The notes under the pieces were generated by a model, which had not been told where the DNA came from, searched no databases, and saw only the letters and a list, made by a program, of their open reading frames with translations. The position numbers were made by a program, and so were the translations under genes. A stretch of DNA of 64,000 nucleotides from F0422 sp003992255 (GTDB lineage: Bacteria > Bacillota > Negativicutes > Veillonellales > Veillonellaceae): positions 1-64,000 of the forward strand of contig NZ_RQVA01000010.1 in the NCBI RefSeq assembly GCF_003992255.1, written 5' to 3'. The first letter of the stretch is position 1. Every line of letters starts with the position of its first letter. Positions 57,701 through 63,700 of this stretch are shown here, piece by piece.

Positions 57701-60700
57701 ACATACAGATCCTAACAATGCTGGTAAAGAAATCACAGTGAAACATGAAGTAGCTACGATGGACGACGGTCAAAAATACAGCGGTGATAACTACAAAGCA
57801 GCGACTGCAACCACAGCAGAAGCGAATGTGATCAACAAAAAATTAAACGAACGTTTAGAAATCGTTGGTGGCGCAGACAAAGCTAAATTGACTGACAACA
57901 ACATCGGCGTGAACGCAGCAGATGGCAAGTTAAAAGTTCAATTAGGTAGCGAGTTAACGAGCATCAACTCCATTACTAATGGTGCAAACTCTGGTAAAGT
58001 TGAGTTCGGTGCTAATGGAGTAACTACTTTCAGTAGTGGTGCAGCCGCTGGTGATAAAACTGTGACAATCAACGGCAAAGAAGGTAAAGTGACTGTTGGT
58101 AACAACGGTAACCCAATTGCTATTGATGGTTCTGTAGGTGATATCACTGGTTTGACAAATACAACGTTAACAGGGCCAGACTTTGGTACTAAAGGTCGTG
58201 CGGCTACGGAAGAACAGTTGAAATTAATCCAAGGTCAATTGGGTACTGGCAACTTGTCCTTCGGTGCTAACCTTCCTGCGAAAGCTGGTGGTAAAAAAGT
58301 CGTTGAAAATGCTCTTGGTTCCACTGTGAACATCGTTGGTACTGCAAATGTAACAGCAGATGACAACTACGATGGCAACAACGTAGTGACAACTGTTGAA
58401 AAAGGTACTGATGGCAATAGCACGGTAACTATCAAGTTGAACAAAGACTTAACGTCTAAATCTGTAACAACTAACACGGTAACTGTAAAAGGTGAACCTG
58501 GCGCTAACGGTCAAGACGGTAAAGATGCAGTAGTGACTGTCGGTGAAAAAGGTGCAGATGGTAAAGATGGCTCTAACGGTACTATCGGCGTAAACGGTAA
58601 AGACGGCTCTGCAGTTGTGATCAACGGCAAGGACGGCTCTATCGGTTTGACTGGCCCTAAAGGTGAAAATGGTAATAGTGTTGTCATCAATGGTAAAGAT
58701 GGTAAAATCGGCGCTAAAGGTGAAGATGGTAAATCTGTTGTCATCAACGGTAAAGACGGTACAATCGGCTTAACGGGTCCGAAAGGTGCTGATGGTGCAC
58801 CAGGTAAATCCTTAGATATCGGCATGAAAGATGGCTATAATGGTCAAGATGGTGCTGATGGAGTTCCAGGCGTTCGTGGTGAAAAAGGTGTTGACGGTAA
58901 AGACGGCATCACTCGTATCGTATACACAACGAAAGAAGTTGACCCAGTAACGAAAGTTGAAAAAGTAGTAGAACGTCAAGTAGCTACTATGGACGACGGC
59001 TTACAATTCACTGGTAATAACTCTGACACTGTGAATAAACATCGCTTGAACACATTGGTGAACATCGTTGGTGAAGGTGTTGCAAAAGAACAAGTAGATG
59101 GATTCAAATCTGCAAGTGGTAACATCTTAGTCGCAGCTAATGGCACAACAACATTAACTGTAAAAATGAACAAAAACCTTGCTAATATCAACAGCATTAC
59201 TAATGGTGCGAACTCTGGCAAAGTTGAGTTCGGTGCAGATGGAGCAACTACTTTCAGTAGCGGAACAACTGGCGATAAAACTGTTACAATCAACGGTAAA
59301 GATGGCAAGGTAACGACTGGCGAATCTACTCTAGATACAACAGGATTGACTGTAAAAGATGGCACTAAGGAAACGAAAGTAACTAATGCAGGTACTGTTG
59401 TCAAAGACGGTGCTAACGAATCTAAAGTGACTAGCGCAGGTGCTACTTTCACAGATGGTGCAAACACAACTAGCGTGGCACCGACAGTAGTTCGTGTGAA
59501 CGGTATGAATGGCACAGATGGCACAGTGACTAACGGCGTAGTGATTGGTAAACAATCTGTGACACCAGTAGAAACTGTTCCTACACCAGGTAAAGTTATC
59601 GCACCAGAAGAAGGCAACTTCATCACTGGTTTAGATAACAAAGCTTGGGATGTAACAAATCCAACATTTGTATCTGGTCGTGCGGCTACAGAAGATCAAT
59701 TGAAATCTGCTACCACAGGTTTAGTGGATAAAGGCTTAATCTTCGATGCTAATACTGGCGGGGCGAAAACAAATAAACTTGGCTCTACTGTGAAAATCCA
59801 AGGTACTGCGGAAATTCCAGCAGGTGCTACGGATGCAGATAAAAACTATGATGGTAAAAACGTATTAACATCTATCGAACAAGATCCAACTACTGGCAAC
59901 ACAACGGTAACTGTGAAATTGAACAAAGATTTAACATCTAAATCTGTAACAACTAACACGGTAACTGTAAAAGGTGAACCTGGCGCTAACGGTCAAGACG
60001 GCAAAGATGCAGTAGTGACTGTGGGTGAAAAAGGTGAACCAGGTGCCGAAGGCAAACAAGGTAAACCAGGTTCTGACGGTGTTATCGGCGTAAACGGTAA
60101 AGACGGATCTGCAGTTGTGATCAACGGCAAAGACGGATCTATCGGCATGAATGGCAAAGATGGTGCTAACGGCCTTACTATGAAAGGCGACAAAGGTGCA
60201 GTTGGTTTAGACGGCACAGATGGCGCTAATGGTAAAGACGGTATGACTCGTATCGTATATGAAACGAAACATACAGATCCTAATAATGCTGGTAAAGAAA
60301 TCACAGTGAAACATGAAGTAGCTACGATGGACGACGGTCAAAAATACAGCGGTGATAACTATGAAGCAGCGACTGGAACCAAAGCTGAAGCGAATGTGAT
60401 CAACAAAAAACTAAACGAACGTTTAGAAATCGTTGGTGGCGCAGCTAAAGACAAATTGACTGACAACAACATCGGCGTCAATGCAGATGGTGGCAAGTTA
60501 AAAGTTCAATTAGCAAGCGAGTTAACAAGCATCAACTCCATTACTAATGGTGCAAACTCTGGTAAAGTTGAGTTCGGTGCTAATGGCGTAACTACTTTCA
60601 GTAGCGGCGCAGCAGCTGGTGATAAAACTGTCACAATCGATGGTAAAGCAGGTAAAGTCACTGTTGGTAACAACGGTAACCCAATTGCTATTGATGGTTC

Positions 60701-63700
60701 TATCGGAGATATCACTGGTTTGACGAATACAACGTTGGATGCAGCGGACTTCGCAACAAAAGGCCGTGCGGCTACGGAAGAACAGTTGAAAGTAATTCAA
60801 GGTCAAATTGGTAGTGGCAAGTTATCCTTCGGTGCTAATCTTCCTGCAAAAGCTGGTGGCAATAAAGTTGTTGAAAATACTCTTGGTTCCACTGTGAATA
60901 TCGTTGGTACGGCTAATGTAACAGCAGACGACAACTACGATGGCAACAACGTAGTGACAACTGTTGAAAAAGGTACTGACGGCAATAGTACGGTTACTAT
61001 TAAGTTGAATAAAGATTTAACATCTAAATCCTTAACAACCAATACTGTGACTGTAAAAGGTGATCCAGGTGCTAACGGTCAAGACGGTAAAGATGCAGTG
61101 GTGACTGTGGGTGAAAAAGGTGAACCAGGTGCCGAAGGCAAACAAGGTAAACCAGGTTCTGACGGTGTTATCGGCGTAAACGGTAAAGACGGCTCTGCAG
61201 TTGTGATCAACGGCAAAGACGGCTCTATCGGATTGACTGGTCCTAAAGGTGAAAATGGTAATAGCGTTGTCATCAATGGCAAAGATGGTAAAATCGGAGC
61301 CAAAGGTGAAGACGGTAAATCTGTTGTCATCAATGGCAAAGACGGCACAATCGGCTTAACAGGTCCTAAAGGTGCTGATGGAAAACCAGGCAAATCCTTA
61401 GATATCGGCATGAAAGATGGCTATAATGGTCAAGACGGTGCTGATGGCGTTCCAGGCGTTCGTGGTGAAAAAGGTGTTGACGGCAAAGACGGTATTACTC
61501 GTATCGTATACACTACGAAAGAAGTTGACCCAGTAACGAAAACTGAAAAAGTAGTAGAACATCAAGTAGCTACTATGGACGACGGCTTACGTTTCGCTGG
61601 TAATAACTCTGACACGGTGAATAAACATCGCTTGAACACATTGGTGAACATCGTTGGTGAAGGTGTGACGAAGGAAGCAGCGAAAGCATTTGAGTCCGCT
61701 ACTGGCAACATCTTAGTAGATGCGGATGGTAAAGATACGTTGACGCTTCGCTTGAACAAACATCTGAACTTGACGAATACTGGTTCTATGACAGTAGGCA
61801 ACTCTGTGGTGAACAACGCAGGCTTAACTGTGAAAGACGGTGCTAACGAATCCAAAGTAACTAGCACAGGATCGACTTTCACAGATGGTACGAATACGAC
61901 TGAAGTGGCACCGACAGTAGCCCGTGTGAATGGTGTGAAAGATGCAACTGGCGCTGTCACTGGTGGTGTTGTGATTGGTAAACAATCTGCTACACCAAGC
62001 GCAGATGGCAAAACTCCTGGCGCAACAGACAAAGCGGCAGAAGGCAACTTCATCACAGGTCTTGAAAACAAAGACTGGAGTGTAACAGATCCGAAATTTG
62101 TATCTGGTCGTGCAGCCACAGAAGATCAGTTGAAAACTGTATCTGATGCAGCAAAAGCAGTAGCGAATAATACAATCCAATTCGGGGCGGACAATGGGTC
62201 TAAAACAGATGCACAAGGCTTGAATAAAGAAGGTGGTATCGCTTTTAATATCACTGGTGGCGCAGATAAAGCTAAATTATCTGATAATAACATCGGCGTG
62301 AATGCGAATGGTTCTACTGTGGAAGTGAAATTGGCGAAAGAATTGAAAGGCTTAACAAGCGCTGAATTTACGAACGCTGATGGTAAAACGACAAAAGTAG
62401 AAGGTGGCAAGGTGACGACTGGCGACACCGTTCTTAGCACAACAGGTTTAACTGTAGGTGATAAAGATGCTGGCACATTCGTGACTAAGACTGGTACCGT
62501 TGTGAAAGATGGTGACGTGACGACTTCCACGACAGCAGGTGAAACCGTATATCGTGATGGAGACAAAGCGACCACAGTTAACACATCAGGTATTACCATC
62601 GAAAATGGCGATAAAGCTGTATCCTTAACAAACAATGGCTTAGACAATGGCGGTAACAAAATTGTGAACGTAGCTAGAGGTGAAAACGATACAGACGCTG
62701 TTAACGTAGCGCAATTGAACGACGAAGTTGGCAAAGCGAAAACAACTGTATCTGTAAACGGTGAAGACAAAGATGTCAATAAAAATCTTTCCTTGACTGA
62801 GTCTACAGCAGCTGATGGTCATACTAACTATGACATTCGCTTAGCAGACAAAGTGACATTGGGCACGGATGCTACGAAACAAGTCACAATGGATGGTACA
62901 GCTGGTACCGTGATAGCGGGCACTGGTGACAACATTGTGAAAGTAGATGGTGGTAAAGGTCAAGTGGTAGCCTCTGGCGTGACCGTAGGTAAACAATCTG
63001 TCACACCAAGTGCGGATGGTACAACACCGGCGGCTGATGCAACAGCAACAGAAGGTAACTTCATCACTGGTTTAGATAATAAAACTTGGGATGTAACAAA
63101 TCCAACATTTGTATCTGGCAGAGCAGCTACAGAAGACCAATTGAAATCTGCTACTACTGGTTTAGTGGACAAAGGTTTAGTCTTCGATGCAAACACTGGC
63201 GGAGCGAAAACAAATAAACTTGGCTCTACTGTGAAAATCCAAGGTACTGCGGAAATTCCAGCAGGTGCTACGGCGGAAGATAAAAAATACGATGGTAAAA
63301 ACGTATTAACATCTATTGATCAAGATGCTGATGGTAATACTACTGTCACAGTGAAGTTGAACAAAGATTTAACATCTGAATCCTTAACAACAAACACAGT
63401 GATTGTAAAAGGTGAACCAGGTGGTAATGGTCAAAGCAAAGATGCTGTAGTAACTGTGGGTGAAAAAGGCGAACCAGGTACAGACGGTAAACCAGGTAAA
63501 GATGGTTCTAACGGTACAATCGGCGTGAACGGTAAAGATGGCTCTGCAGTTGTGATCAACGGCAAGGACGGCTCTATCGGATTGAACGGTAAAGATGGTA
63601 AAAACGGTCTTTCCATTAAAGGCGACAAAGGTGTAGTCGGTGTAGATGGCACAGATGGCGCTAATGGTAAAGACGGCATGACTCGTATCGTATATGAGAC

